Source: Negativicutes bacterium (GTDB taxonomy: Bacteria > Bacillota > Negativicutes > JAGPMH01). Taken from it: a stretch of DNA of 55,364 nucleotides. The notes beneath the pieces are model-generated. The model ran no database searches. It worked only from the letters and a program-made list of their open reading frames with translations, and was not told where the DNA came from. Below are positions 15,833 through 24,531 of this stretch, in pieces. The position numbers were made by a program, and so were the translations under genes. Within the stretch, counting starts at the first letter, position 1. Every line of letters starts with the position of its first letter. The stretch spans positions 1-55,364 of the forward strand of contig JAGPMH010000005.1 of NCBI GenBank assembly GCA_018052945.1, read 5' to 3'.

Positions 15833-16792
15833 ATGACGAACTTACAATACAATAAAATTAAAGTTATTTTAATGATAATGTGCATTTTTGCACTGGTCGG
15901 ATCAGGGTGCGGTGTTAATAAGCCGGCAGAGAGCCTAAGTAGCAGAACTTTTCAAGATGATGTCGGACGAAGAGTTCAGATTGAAAAAACTGATAAAATT
16001 GTTGCATTATCAAATTCGTTTTTAGATATTTTACATGGTCTTGATGCTAAAGTTATTGGAATCCCTAATACCAAAGAAACAGACTTAAATCAGTATTTTT
16101 CAACAGCTGAAAAGGTTGGATTTGTTTATAATATTAATATTGAAAAAGTTGTAGCATTACAACCGGACTTAGTAATTGCCTATCAAGGGATTCATGATAA
16201 ATTTATTCCGATATTAGAAGCTAATAATATTCCGGTGCTAGTTATAAAAATGAAAACCTATGATGAGGTTTTGACGAAAATTAAACTATTAGCTGAAATT
16301 TTAAACAATAAAGAGAAAGGTCAAACCTTGATTGAAAATTTGACTAATAGTGTGGCGACGATAAAAAGTAAATTGCCAAGTCAGAGTAAAAGCATAGTGA
16401 TACTACATAGTACTGCTCGTGATGTTACCGTAGAACTAGAAAGTAGTATTGCCGGCTGTAGCGCACAGACTTTAGGATTAAAAAACTTAGCAAATAATCA
16501 AGAAGCTTTAAGTAATAATCCAGAAATGACTCCGTATAGTTTGGAAAAAATGGTAGCGATGAATCCGGAAATAATCTTTGTGACGATTATGGGCAAAGAA
16601 GCTGAATTGAAGACGAAAATGTTGGCGGAAATGAAAAACAATCCGGCGTGGGCGTGTTTGCAAGCAGTAAAAAACAATCAGGTTTATTTTTTAGAGCAGG
16701 ATTTATTTCAAATTAATCCGGGCTTACGCTATCCTGAGGCAATAGCAACAATGGCAAAGTTAGCTTATCCCGAGGTTGATTATGGCAAATGA
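15833..16792 (+). CDS. ABC transporter substrate-binding lipoprotein, BtuF-like
   Basis: This 319-residue protein has a signal peptide with lipobox LVGSGC and the class III binding-protein fold (BtuF/FhuD/HmuT). The start of the fold (RTFQDDVGRRVQIEKT, then KIVALSNSFLDILHGL) and the ALQPDLVIAY segment are typical. It delivers its ligand to the adjoining permease. The cobalamin context, downstream of the riboswitch and beside cbiK and cbiL, makes a corrinoid the likeliest ligand. Siderophore or haem binders share this fold, so that is inference. Confidence 0.82.
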   Translation: MTNLQYNKIKVILMIMCIFALVGSGCGVNKPAESLSSRTFQDDVGRRVQIEKTDKIVALSNSFLDILHGLDAKVIGIPNTKETDLNQYFSTAEKVGFVYNINIEKVVALQPDLVIAYQGIHDKFIPILEANNIPVLVIKMKTYDEVLTKIKLLAEILNNKEKGQTLIENLTNSVATIKSKLPSQSKSIVILHSTARDVTVELESSIAGCSAQTLGLKNLANNQEALSNNPEMTPYSLEKMVAMNPEIIFVTIMGKEAELKTKMLAEMKNNPAWACLQAVKNNQVYFLEQDLFQINPGLRYPEAIATMAKLAYPEVDYGK

Positions 16793-17786
16793 TAATGATG
16801 GTAAAATTAAGTCTAAAACATGGCGAATTTGTGCGATTATAATATTAGTGCTAATTGGTGTAGGTGGTATTTTACTAAGTTTAGCAAAAGGTGCGGTAGA
16901 AATACCGATTACTGAGCTTTTAAATATTTTATTAGGACAAGAAAATAATATTAATAGCCAAATTATCTATAATATTAGATTGCCACGGACGATTGTTGCG
17001 ATTTGTGTAGGGCTTAATTTAGCAGTAGCAGGGGCAATACTGCAAGCGATTATGAGAAATCCGTTGGCTGATCCGCATATTATCGGAATCTCCTCCGGTG
17101 CCGGGTTAGCTGGAATTGCGACGATGATTATTCTGCCTAAATTTGAATATTTAATAACGCCGATATCGTTTTTAGGAGCAATGTTGGCGGCTGTAGTTAT
17201 CTATATTTTAGCCTGGAAAGATGGTATTAGACCCGTGCGGATTATTTTAGCCGGTGTTGCCGTATCAGCTTTTTTTGGCTCAGGAATATCGGCATTGATG
17301 ATTTTTTACAGTGATAGAATCCATAGCGCTTTAATGTGGATGGTGGGCGGTCTAGCGGCCAGAAGTTGGCCTCATGTTGAAATTATTTTGCCTTATACGA
17401 TTTTTGGTTGCATTGTAGCATATTTAGGAGCACGAAACCTCAATATTTTGCAATTAGGCGATGATATAGCAAGAAGCTTAGGCTTAAAGGTGGAAGTGGT
17501 TCGTTTCAGTATGACAGCAATAGCGGCTATCCTGGCGGCTAGTTCTGTTAGTGTGGTCGGGTTATTAGGATTTGTGGGGCTGATTGTTCCACATGCGGCT
17601 AGATTATTAGTCGGTTCTGATTATCGATATTTATTACCGGCTACTGGTTTTTTAGGAATTGCAGTTATTACACTTAGTGATACTTTTGCTAGAGTGGTGT
17701 TTGCACCAATTGAATTACCGGTAGGGATTATTATGGCCTTTATCGGTGCTCCGTTCTTCTTATTTTTATTAAGGAGGGAGTTGTAA
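16782..17786 (+). CDS. ABC transporter permease, BtuC/FecCD family
   Basis: This roughly 334-residue protein has about ten membrane helices. It contains the BtuC/FecCD signature stretches RLPRTIVAICVGLNLAVAGA, AIMRNPLADPHIIGISSGAG, and GFVGLIVPHAARLLVG, which forms the coupling region with the ATPase. It overlaps the binding-protein gene by 11 nt. I chose ATG 16782 because CGAGG lies 6 nt upstream; an in-frame TTG at 16776 is also possible. It is probably the corrinoid channel of the operon. Confidence 0.88.
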   Translation: MANDNDGKIKSKTWRICAIIILVLIGVGGILLSLAKGAVEIPITELLNILLGQENNINSQIIYNIRLPRTIVAICVGLNLAVAGAILQAIMRNPLADPHIIGISSGAGLAGIATMIILPKFEYLITPISFLGAMLAAVVIYILAWKDGIRPVRIILAGVAVSAFFGSGISALMIFYSDRIHSALMWMVGGLAARSWPHVEIILPYTIFGCIVAYLGARNLNILQLGDDIARSLGLKVEVVRFSMTAIAAILAASSVSVVGLLGFVGLIVPHAARLLVGSDYRYLLPATGFLGIAVITLSDTFARVVFAPIELPVGIIMAFIGAPFFLFLLRREL

Positions 17787-18586
17787 TGTGCTTAATTGAA
17801 GCGACTCAGATTAAAGTTTGTTTTGCCGAAAAAACAATTTTAGCCGACCTTAATTTAAAAATTCCAGCTGGTAAAATTACGGCGATTATTGGTCCGAATG
17901 GTTCAGGAAAAAGCACCTTGCTGAAGGCTTTGACTGGATTGGTTAAAGTTAAACAAGGGCAGGTTTTATTTAAAAATAATCCTTTGCAGAAGATTAGTAG
18001 TAAGAAGTTAGCGCAGCAAATGGCTTTTTTGCCACAGTCACCTTTAGTGCCGGCAGATTTAACCGTAAAAGATTTAGTGGCTTATGGTCGGTTTCCTCAT
18101 AGAAGTTGGTGGCAGAACAATGAGGGAGAAGACGCTAAGATTATTGAATGGTCATTGGGTGAGACTGGGATAGAATATTTTAAAGACCGTTTGGTAAGCA
18201 CTTTATCCGGTGGGGAGCGACAACGAGCATGGATTGCGATGGCGCTTGCACAAAAACCGCAGTTGTTAATGTTAGATGAACCAACTACTTATCTTGATAT
18301 TGGACATCAATTAGAAGTGTTAAATATCATTAAAAAATTAAATATTGACCATAAAATTTCGATTGTGATGGTAGTACATGATTTAAATCAAGCGCTACAA
18401 TATGCTGATAATATTGTTGTGATGGCTGAAGGAAAAATTGTTGCGAGTGGTAGCCCGCAGAGTGTTATTACGAAGGATTTATTAAAAGGTATTTTTGGGG
18501 TGGAAGCAGACGAAATCATCAATAGTTTAGGCTATAAAAATTTTCTGCCACTTAAATTGGTGAAGCCGAAAAATAAACAAGACTAA
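17786..18586 (+). CDS. ABC transporter ATP-binding protein, BtuD/FhuC family
   Basis: This 266-residue ATPase has Walker A GPNGSGKST, signature LSGGERQRAW, Walker B LLMLDEP and switch histidine VVHDL. The DIGHQLEVL segment after Walker B is typical of importers of corrinoids, haem and siderophores. Its ATG overlaps the permease stop (TAATG), and AAGGAGGGAG precedes it. It completes a BtuFCD-like importer under cobalamin riboswitch control. No clear terminator follows. Confidence 0.88.
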   Translation: MCLIEATQIKVCFAEKTILADLNLKIPAGKITAIIGPNGSGKSTLLKALTGLVKVKQGQVLFKNNPLQKISSKKLAQQMAFLPQSPLVPADLTVKDLVAYGRFPHRSWWQNNEGEDAKIIEWSLGETGIEYFKDRLVSTLSGGERQRAWIAMALAQKPQLLMLDEPTTYLDIGHQLEVLNIIKKLNIDHKISIVMVVHDLNQALQYADNIVVMAEGKIVASGSPQSVITKDLLKGIFGVEADEIINSLGYKNFLPLKLVKPKNKQD

Positions 18587-18639
18587 ATATTGTAAAAATA
18601 GTATAATTAACTTAAATATCTTTTGATGTGAGGTGTACT

Positions 18640-18870
18640 ATGAATTTTTGCATTTTTTGTGGGCTGGAAATGCCTAAGGACGCAAAATATTGTCAGATGT
18701 GTGGCAAACGTCAGCCGAAAAATAATAATGATCAACAAGAAGTTCAAGAAAGCGAAGATAAAAAGAGCTTGTTGGAGTCACCGCAAAAATTAATTGTGAT
18801 TGGCATAGGAGCTTTTATAGTTTTGATTGCAATTATAACAGGAATTATGATGTTGTTGTTGAAAAAGTAA
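18640..18870 (+). CDS. Small zinc-ribbon membrane protein
   Basis: This 76-residue protein has an N-terminal zinc ribbon formed by CIFC and CQMC pairs (residues about 4-24), a polar linker rich in N, Q, E and K, and one C-terminal membrane helix (LIVIGIGAFIVLIAIITGIM). ATG 18640 is used because TGAGGTG lies 4 nt upstream; an earlier GTG at 18628 lies too close to that site. The next gene encodes a protein of the same design. The function is unknown; the ribbon would face the cytoplasm if the tail anchor follows the usual topology. Confidence 0.75.
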   Translation: MNFCIFCGLEMPKDAKYCQMCGKRQPKNNNDQQEVQESEDKKSLLESPQKLIVIGIGAFIVLIAIITGIMMLLLKK

Positions 18871-18902
18871 TGATATTGATAAAAGCTGATTGAGGTGATT
18901 AT

Positions 18903-19433
18903 ATGTATTGTCCTGCTTGTGGCGTTGAAATAAGTGATGAAGGTAGTTTTTGTGCTAGCTGTGGCAAAAATATTGCTTATTTAACCATTGATCGACAAAG
19001 TTATGTTGGGAAATTAAAACAAAATACTGTGACAGCCAAAAAAGAAACAGTAGCTACAGAGACTGAACCATCGCTGAAAATTAGTCCAATGGAGTTGGCG
19101 TCGTTAGAAACGGTCACTGATGAGCTTGCACCGGCAGAGGGCGAAGTTGCTGGTACAAGCGAAGTAACAGAAAAGAGTACGGTACCACAAGTAGTGGCAG
19201 ATGAAGAAACTGTTATGCCGAAGGGCTTTTATTGTAATAACTGTGGTTCATTTTTGTTTCCGGAAGATAATTATTGTTATGATTGCGGTAAGAAAACGCA
19301 GAAAAAATATTACCATAATGTGGTCAGCTCGAAAAAGAATATGAAAGGGCTACTGCTTGGTTTTAGTGCTTTATTGCTACTAGCGTTAGCTTATTATATT
19401 GTTGTTGCTGTTTTATTAAATGGTATTGAGTAA
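18903..19433 (+). CDS. Double zinc-ribbon membrane protein
   Basis: This 176-residue protein has one zinc ribbon at the N terminus (CPAC and CASC, residues 3-20), a 90-residue acidic, threonine- and glutamate-rich linker, a second ribbon (CNNC and CYDC, about residues 112-132), and one C-terminal membrane helix (LLLGFSALLLLALAYYIVVA). It starts 32 nt after the smaller zinc-ribbon gene, and they are probably cotranscribed. Zinc-ribbon tail-anchored proteins are common in Firmicutes, but their role is not established. The two may act together. Confidence 0.78.
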   Translation: MYCPACGVEISDEGSFCASCGKNIAYLTIDRQSYVGKLKQNTVTAKKETVATETEPSLKISPMELASLETVTDELAPAEGEVAGTSEVTEKSTVPQVVADEETVMPKGFYCNNCGSFLFPEDNYCYDCGKKTQKKYYHNVVSSKKNMKGLLLGFSALLLLALAYYIVVAVLLNGIE

Positions 19434-19444
19434 ATTATAGTGTG

Positions 19445-19484
19445 AAAATTACCCTGAAGAGTTTAGACTCTTTAGGGTAATTTT
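19445..19484. terminator. Terminator after the zinc-ribbon genes
   Basis: An 18-bp stem, AAAATTACCCTGAAGAGT with its complement (one wobble pair) and loop TTAG, ends in TTTTGG. The symmetric A and T runs mean it may act on both strands. Confidence 0.75.
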
Positions 19485-19501
19485 GGTCTAGTGGAGGAAA
19501 A

Positions 19502-20338
19502 ATGATTATTATTGAAAATTTAGTTAAAAATTTTGGCAGTAGAATAGCAGTGAACAAGCTAAGTTTTCAGGTTGCTGAAGGTGAAATTTTTGGTTTGTTG
19601 GGACCTAATGGTGCCGGCAAGACTACAACAATAAAAATGTTATCAATGTTGTTAAGACCTACTGCCGGTGAAATTGCCATCGGTGGGTTTAATCTCAAGC
19701 ACAATGAGCAAGAGATAAAAACGATGATTGGGGTTGTACCGCAACATTTTAATTTGGATTATGATTTGACAGTGTGGGAAAATCTGATATTACATGGTAA
19801 GCTTCATAAAATGGAGGCTAGTTATATCAAACAAAGAAGTACGGAATTACTAGAATACGTAGAATTATTAGACCGCAAGGATGATTTTGTCCAAAAATTA
19901 TCCGGTGGAATGAAACGTAGACTGATGATTGCTCGAGCGCTAATGCATAATCCGAAAATTTTATTTTTGGATGAGCCGACGGTTGGACTAGATCCTCAAG
20001 TGCGAAGAAAACTATGGGATTTGATTAGAAAAATGCACAATGATAATGTGGCAGTATTATTAACGACACATTATATTGAAGAAGCTGAAAATTTATGTAA
20101 TAGAGTAGCAATTATGGAGAAAGGTTCATTAATAGCCTTAGATAGTCCGAAGGAATTATGTAATATGGTTGGAAAATATGTAATAGAATATGAAATAGAA
20201 AATAAACTAGAATATAAATTTTTTGATACCAGAGAAGAAGCGTCAAATTTTGCGTGTACTCTTGTCGATACTGCGATTATCAGAAAATCAAATTTAGAGG
20301 ATGTATTCGTAGAATTGACAGGAAGGACGGTGAATTAA
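19502..20338 (+). CDS. ABC-2 type exporter ATP-binding protein
   Basis: This 278-residue protein is a drug/polysaccharide-exporter type ATPase (NodI/DrrA-like). It has Walker A GPNGAGKTTT, signature LSGGMKRRLMIARAL, Walker B ILFLDEPTVGLDPQ and switch segment LTTHYIEEAE. A short C-terminal domain (about residues 215-278) with NLEDVFVELTGRTV is typical of this group. GTGGAGG precedes the ATG. It pairs with the permease gene 1 nt downstream. Substrate unknown. Confidence 0.9.
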   Translation: MIIIENLVKNFGSRIAVNKLSFQVAEGEIFGLLGPNGAGKTTTIKMLSMLLRPTAGEIAIGGFNLKHNEQEIKTMIGVVPQHFNLDYDLTVWENLILHGKLHKMEASYIKQRSTELLEYVELLDRKDDFVQKLSGGMKRRLMIARALMHNPKILFLDEPTVGLDPQVRRKLWDLIRKMHNDNVAVLLTTHYIEEAENLCNRVAIMEKGSLIALDSPKELCNMVGKYVIEYEIENKLEYKFFDTREEASNFACTLVDTAIIRKSNLEDVFVELTGRTVN

Positions 20339-20339
20339 T

Positions 20340-21080
20340 ATGTTACAAGATATTATGACGGTCTTTTGGCGGGATTGGTTAGTTTTAAAAAGACGACTTG
20401 TAAAATTTATCTTTGCGAGAATGGTTACTCCGATGTTATATCTAATAGCCTTTGGTTGGGGACTAGGTAAAAATATCAATGTTCAAAGTGGCAGTTATCT
20501 TGACTTTTTAGTGCCGGGCATTCTTGCTTTAAATTCTATGAATATTAGTTTTAGTGGAGTGGCTCTACCGCTTCATACTAGCCGGGTTTATCATAAAACT
20601 TTGGAAGAATACTTGGTAGCACCGATTAAATCGATTTCGTTCATTATCGGTAAATTACTCAGCGGAGTTTTAAGAGGCTTAATATCTTCGGTGATTATTA
20701 TTATTATGGCTTATTTATTTGGTGCTAGCTTTGTTATAAATCTAAAATTTGTTATGGTATTGGTTTTAAACTGTTTAATTTTTTCAGCAGTAGGGTTTAT
20801 TGCCGCGTTATTAATTGATGCACACGAAGATATGGGTAATTTTAACACCTATATTTTATTGCCAATGTCATTTTTGTGTGGAACATTTTTTTCTACGGAA
20901 AAATTACCGCAAATAATTCATTACTTCTTAGAACTATTACCATTAACGCATGCTAGTAATGCCTTGAGGGTTTTGGGTAGTAATGGGGATATTACCATTT
21001 TCCCAGTAGCAGTATTGGTAATTTATGCATTTGGTTTATCAATGACCTGTTGGTGGTGTATGGAAAATTTGAAAAAATAA
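20340..21080 (+). CDS. ABC-2 type exporter permease
   Basis: This 246-residue membrane protein of the ABC-2 family (NodJ/DrrB-like) has about six helices. An amphipathic N-terminal segment (DIMTVFWRDWLVLKRRL) is followed by a helix with MLYLIAFGWGLGK, the central LEEYLVAPIKSISFIIGK coupling region, and the MSFLCGTFFSTEKLP loop typical of the family. It works with the ATPase just upstream. No outer component or modification enzyme is adjacent, so the substrate remains open. Confidence 0.88.
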   Translation: MLQDIMTVFWRDWLVLKRRLVKFIFARMVTPMLYLIAFGWGLGKNINVQSGSYLDFLVPGILALNSMNISFSGVALPLHTSRVYHKTLEEYLVAPIKSISFIIGKLLSGVLRGLISSVIIIIMAYLFGASFVINLKFVMVLVLNCLIFSAVGFIAALLIDAHEDMGNFNTYILLPMSFLCGTFFSTEKLPQIIHYFLELLPLTHASNALRVLGSNGDITIFPVAVLVIYAFGLSMTCWWCMENLKK

Positions 21081-21096
21081 AACCAAGTGACAATTA

Positions 21097-21239
21097 TTGC
21101 TTTTTAAAAATTGATTTGTTATACTTTACATAAGGAACTTCATCCCATGCTTATGGCTTGTTGTTAACAAGAAGGTGCTGATCCTTGCTTTTTTTTGTGC
21201 AAGAAGGTACCTCTTAAATAAAAGGAGGGTCTTATAATT
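21097..21239 (+). promoter_or_regulatory. Promoter and structured leader of mdh
   Basis: TTGCTT (21097-21102) and TATACT (21120-21125) with 17-bp spacing form a good promoter, leaving a leader of about 105 nt. The leader has two successive small hairpins, CTTGTT-GTT-AACAAG and CTTGC-(T-rich loop)-GCAAG. Each is followed directly by AAGGTGC or AAGGTAC. AAAGGAGG then precedes the start codon. The duplicated hairpin-AAGGT unit does not match a riboswitch class I recognise. Confidence 0.6.
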
Positions 21240-22175
21240 ATGAAAGTTACTGTTGTTGGAGCTGGTAACGTTGGTGCAACTTGTGCTAATGTGATTGCGC
21301 TAAAAGGTTTTGCTAGCGAATTGGTGTTATTAGACATCAAAGAAGGTATCTCAGAAGGTAAAGCTATGGATATGATGCAAACGTCTCATATGATGGGCTT
21401 TGATACAACTATGATTGGTTGTACTAATGATTACAGCAAAACTGCTGATTCCGCAGTTGTTATTATCACTTCCGGTATTCCTCGTAAACCGGGTATGACT
21501 CGTGAAGAACTAATTGGTACTAATGCTGGTATTGTTAAAAGTGTAGTTGATCAAATTTTGAAATACTCACCAAATGCAATATTTGTAATTATATCAAATC
21601 CAATGGACACAATGACTTACTTGGCATTAAAAGCAAGTGGTGTTCCGAAAAACCGTATTGTTGGTATGGGCGGAATGTTAGATAGCAGCCGTTTCAGATA
21701 CTATATCAGCCAAGCATTAGGATGCACTCCTACTGACGTTGATGGCATGGTAATTGGTGGTCATGGTGATACTACAATGATTCCATTAATCCGTTTTGCA
21801 ACTTATAAAGGAATTCCTGTAACTGAACTTTTAGATAAAGAAACTTTAGATAAAATTGTTGCAGATACTATGGTTGGTGGCGCTACTTTAACAGGCTTAC
21901 TTGGTACTTCTGCTTGGTATGCTCCTGGTGCAGCCGGTGCAACTGTTGCTGAAGCAATTGCTACTGATGCTAAAAAACTTATCCCTAGCTGTGTATACCT
22001 TGAAGGTGAATATGGCGAAGAAGATATTTGTATTGGTGTTCCAGCAGTGCTTGGTGCTAATGGCGTTGAGAAAATCATCGATGTTAAATTAAATGCTGAA
22101 GAAAAAGCTTTATTTGATAAAAGCGTTGCAGCTGTTCGTACAATGAATGCTGCTTTAGCAGATGTTTTAAAATAA
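21240..22175 (+). CDS. mdh: Malate dehydrogenase
   Basis: This 311-residue NAD-dependent dehydrogenase of the lactate/malate family has the Rossmann start VTVVGAGNVGATCANVIA and aspartate LLDI for NAD. The substrate loop RKPGMTR supplies two arginines expected for malate rather than lactate, and the catalytic segment is GGHGDTTMIPL. It interconverts malate and oxaloacetate in the cytoplasm, likely on the route to fumarate and succinate in this anaerobe. Codon choice resembles that of the glycolytic genes here, suggesting high expression. It is a single-gene unit with its own leader and terminator. Confidence 0.93.
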   Translation: MKVTVVGAGNVGATCANVIALKGFASELVLLDIKEGISEGKAMDMMQTSHMMGFDTTMIGCTNDYSKTADSAVVIITSGIPRKPGMTREELIGTNAGIVKSVVDQILKYSPNAIFVIISNPMDTMTYLALKASGVPKNRIVGMGGMLDSSRFRYYISQALGCTPTDVDGMVIGGHGDTTMIPLIRFATYKGIPVTELLDKETLDKIVADTMVGGATLTGLLGTSAWYAPGAAGATVAEAIATDAKKLIPSCVYLEGEYGEEDICIGVPAVLGANGVEKIIDVKLNAEEKALFDKSVAAVRTMNAALADVLK

Positions 22176-22183
22176 TTAAATTT

Positions 22184-22208
22184 AAAAGCAGCCGAAAGGC
22201 TGCTTTTT
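22184..22208 (+). terminator. Terminator of mdh
   Basis: The stem AAAGCAGCC and its complement, closed by a GAAA tetraloop, is followed by five T residues. Confidence 0.9.
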
Positions 22209-22335
22209 CTTGCTTTTTCTTGGGTAATATTGTAAAATATAACTTGTGATGGCTATTAAAAATGATAAGATAACAATTTTATTTTAGAACTGTTGTTCAG
22301 TGGGGAATTTTAAAATAATAATCTTACTTAGAGAT

Positions 22336-22360
22336 ACCGCTAACCTTAGCGGTTTATTTC
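22336..22360 (+). other. Small hairpin in the leader before the Cof-type phosphatase gene
   Basis: ACCGCTA and TAGCGGT form a 7-bp stem with loop ACCT, followed by TTATTTC. It lies 40 nt before the gene. It could be a weak attenuator. The rest of the 190-nt gap after mdh is AT-rich, and I see no other structure. Confidence 0.45.
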
Positions 22361-22399
22361 TATTTTGATAGCTGATGTTATATTTTAGGAGGTTTAGTT

Positions 22400-23203
22400 A
22401 TGGCGATAAAATTATTGGCAACAGATTTAGATGATACTTTGTTAAATGATCAATTTATGGTATCACAGCAAAATAAGGAAGCTATTTTTAAAGCCGTTGA
22501 ACAAGGCGTTATTGTAACTATTGCAACCGGAAGAATGTTTAGTTCGGCCTTGCCATTTGCTAAGCAATTAGGGATTAATGTACCGATTATAACTTATAAT
22601 GGAGCCTTGGTTAAATATTGTAATACTGGTGAAGTTTTATTTGAACAACCAATTGATCCAGAAGTTGTCGGTGAAATTTTAGAATTATTTCGTGAAAAAA
22701 ATTGGTATATTCATTTATATGTTAACGATATTTTGTATGTAAAAGAACATTGTGAAAAAGCACAAGGTTATGAAAAATTAGCTGGGATAAAGGCTGAGGT
22801 TGTCGGTGATAAGATCTATGATTTTCGCGAAGGAATTTTAAAGATGCTCGCTATTGCGGAGCCAGAGCAGATGAAAGAAGTGGCAAAAACCGTGCAAACT
22901 ACTTTTAAAGGTCGTGTTTTTGCGCCACAATCCAAAGAAAATTACTTGGAAATTGTTGATCCTAATATTAATAAAGCCATTGCCTTGGATTTTTTAGCTA
23001 AAAAACTAAATGTAAGACAAGAAGAAGTTATGGCAATTGGTGATTCCAATAATGATTTGGATATGATAAAATATGCCGGGTTTGGAGTAGCGATGGGCAA
23101 TGCTTTTGAAACAGTAAAAGCTGTAGCAGACGTAGTTACCTGTAGTAACGAAGAGTCCGGAGTAGCCGCTGCTATTGAAAAATTCATATTGCAAGCAAAA
23201 TAA
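22400..23203 (+). CDS. Cof-type HAD phosphatase
   Basis: This 267-residue protein of the HAD superfamily, Cof/YidA subgroup, has motif I DLDDTLL (nucleophile Asp near residue 8), motif II ATGR, a large cap domain (about 85-190), the conserved lysine region and motif IV GDSNNDLDMIKYAG. Members dephosphorylate small phosphorylated metabolites such as sugar phosphates or flavin precursors in the cytoplasm. The exact substrate cannot be told from sequence. AGGAGG precedes the ATG, and a bidirectional terminator follows. Confidence 0.9.
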   Translation: MAIKLLATDLDDTLLNDQFMVSQQNKEAIFKAVEQGVIVTIATGRMFSSALPFAKQLGINVPIITYNGALVKYCNTGEVLFEQPIDPEVVGEILELFREKNWYIHLYVNDILYVKEHCEKAQGYEKLAGIKAEVVGDKIYDFREGILKMLAIAEPEQMKEVAKTVQTTFKGRVFAPQSKENYLEIVDPNINKAIALDFLAKKLNVRQEEVMAIGDSNNDLDMIKYAGFGVAMGNAFETVKAVADVVTCSNEESGVAAAIEKFILQAK

Positions 23204-23240
23204 AAAATACTGTAACCAGTTTGCTGGTTACAGTATTTTT
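23203..23240. terminator. Bidirectional terminator between convergent genes
   Basis: A perfect 17-bp stem (AAAAATACTGTAACCAG and complement, loop TTTG) has an A-run and a T-run at its two sides. It serves the phosphatase gene and the pilin-like operon on the opposite strand. Confidence 0.92.
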
Positions 23241-23241
23241 A

Positions 23242-24528
23242 TTATCGCTCGATTTCCCAGCTTCTGATAATGATGGGCTGAATACCGGCAGAGCCATAGT
23301 TTTGAAATTCTGCGTTAGCATTCCAGACTCTTAGACCCGTTAAGCCGGAGCTAAAAACTCTATCGGGCTTGGTGTCTCGATCAATGAAGCGTAAAATTGG
23401 TAGACCATCAAGACTAATAGTGTGTATAACTTTCCCAGAAGCATCAGGCCTAACATCGATTGTTAAAATATGACTTTGGTTAAGCATAGTATTGTTTTTA
23501 TTGGTAACCTTATTTAATTGGTTAAGGGCGGTGCTCATCGGGATACTCATGGTGTCCTGGCCATTAAGTGGATTAGTATTTAAATTATAAGAATTATCGC
23601 TATTTTTACTCCAGGTAGCAGCTTTAGTGCTCTTTTGCCAAGACTGGTTATTGTAATAATTGTTGGAATAAAGTTTCTCGTAATTATTGGAAATTATTTC
23701 ATTATACCAAGGAGTAGTAGTGCTTTTATAATCAGCAACTACTTTTTTTACGAGAATCTGATCTGGTGTTAGACCGGGATCGTATTGCAATACATATCCT
23801 GACAGATTATTAGGATTGCCATTAGCGAGATAATATATACCATAACCACAATCATTAGGATTAGTAGAGCTTGTTGACTTTAAATTTACTTTGTAATTTA
23901 ATGTAAAGCCGAGGTTGCCGGTAGGGTCTAAGTGATTTTCATCATTAGAATAGACTTTTTGGTTGAAGAGAACCTGATAATAATTTTTACCATCGGGAGC
24001 AGTGGCTGAAGCATTTTCGCCGGAACCAGAGATAGACCAAGGTTTATCGGAAAAAGCGGCATTGTTAAAATATGAAGTTAAGACTGGTGGAGTGGCGGAT
24101 GGTATTAATAAATAAGCCACAACAGTTTTGCTGGTACTACCGACGATACCGGTGGAGCTAACTTTATAATACGAATCATTAGCTGTTACTCCAGCGGGAA
24201 GATTTGTTGTTATTTTAGTAATGCTAACAGTAAAGGTTGGAGAATTATCGTTAGTGTTATCAATTTTAATAGGATTACTACTAAGAGTGGCTGTATTCCA
24301 CACTCTGGTATTGTCGGGGGTGTTTTCTAAAGCGTGAGCCCAGACGTATTGAATACCGGCTTCAGCAACAGCTTGAGCAGAATTTTGTTGGCCGTAATTA
24401 AAAGAAAAAGTTTTACTTAAGCCACTGATATTTTTATTGAAATAAACGCCGGCTAAGGACGTCATAATTAGCAACGAGACCATAGCAAGTACGGTCACAG
24501 AACCATGCTGGTTTGATTTAGAATGCAT
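23242..24528 (-). CDS. PilX-like large type IV pilus-associated protein
   Basis: This 428-residue protein has an N-terminal hydrophobic helix (SVTVLAMVSLLIMTSLAGVY) preceded by the short basic leader MHSKSNQHG, in the style of PilX. It lacks Glu5, as PilX-type and GspK-type proteins often vary there. The long C-terminal domain contains many N, S, T and Y residues and resembles an exported beta-rich domain, with DGLPILRFID near the end. It is last in a four-gene pilin-like operon, with GGAGG inside the end of the preceding gene. The role, pilus tip or assembly initiation, is inferred from context. Confidence 0.7.
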   Translation of the reverse strand: MHSKSNQHGSVTVLAMVSLLIMTSLAGVYFNKNISGLSKTFSFNYGQQNSAQAVAEAGIQYVWAHALENTPDNTRVWNTATLSSNPIKIDNTNDNSPTFTVSITKITTNLPAGVTANDSYYKVSSTGIVGSTSKTVVAYLLIPSATPPVLTSYFNNAAFSDKPWSISGSGENASATAPDGKNYYQVLFNQKVYSNDENHLDPTGNLGFTLNYKVNLKSTSSTNPNDCGYGIYYLANGNPNNLSGYVLQYDPGLTPDQILVKKVVADYKSTTTPWYNEIISNNYEKLYSNNYYNNQSWQKSTKAATWSKNSDNSYNLNTNPLNGQDTMSIPMSTALNQLNKVTNKNNTMLNQSHILTIDVRPDASGKVIHTISLDGLPILRFIDRDTKPDRVFSSGLTGLRVWNANAEFQNYGSAGIQPIIIRSWEIER

Positions 24529-24531
24529 TTA

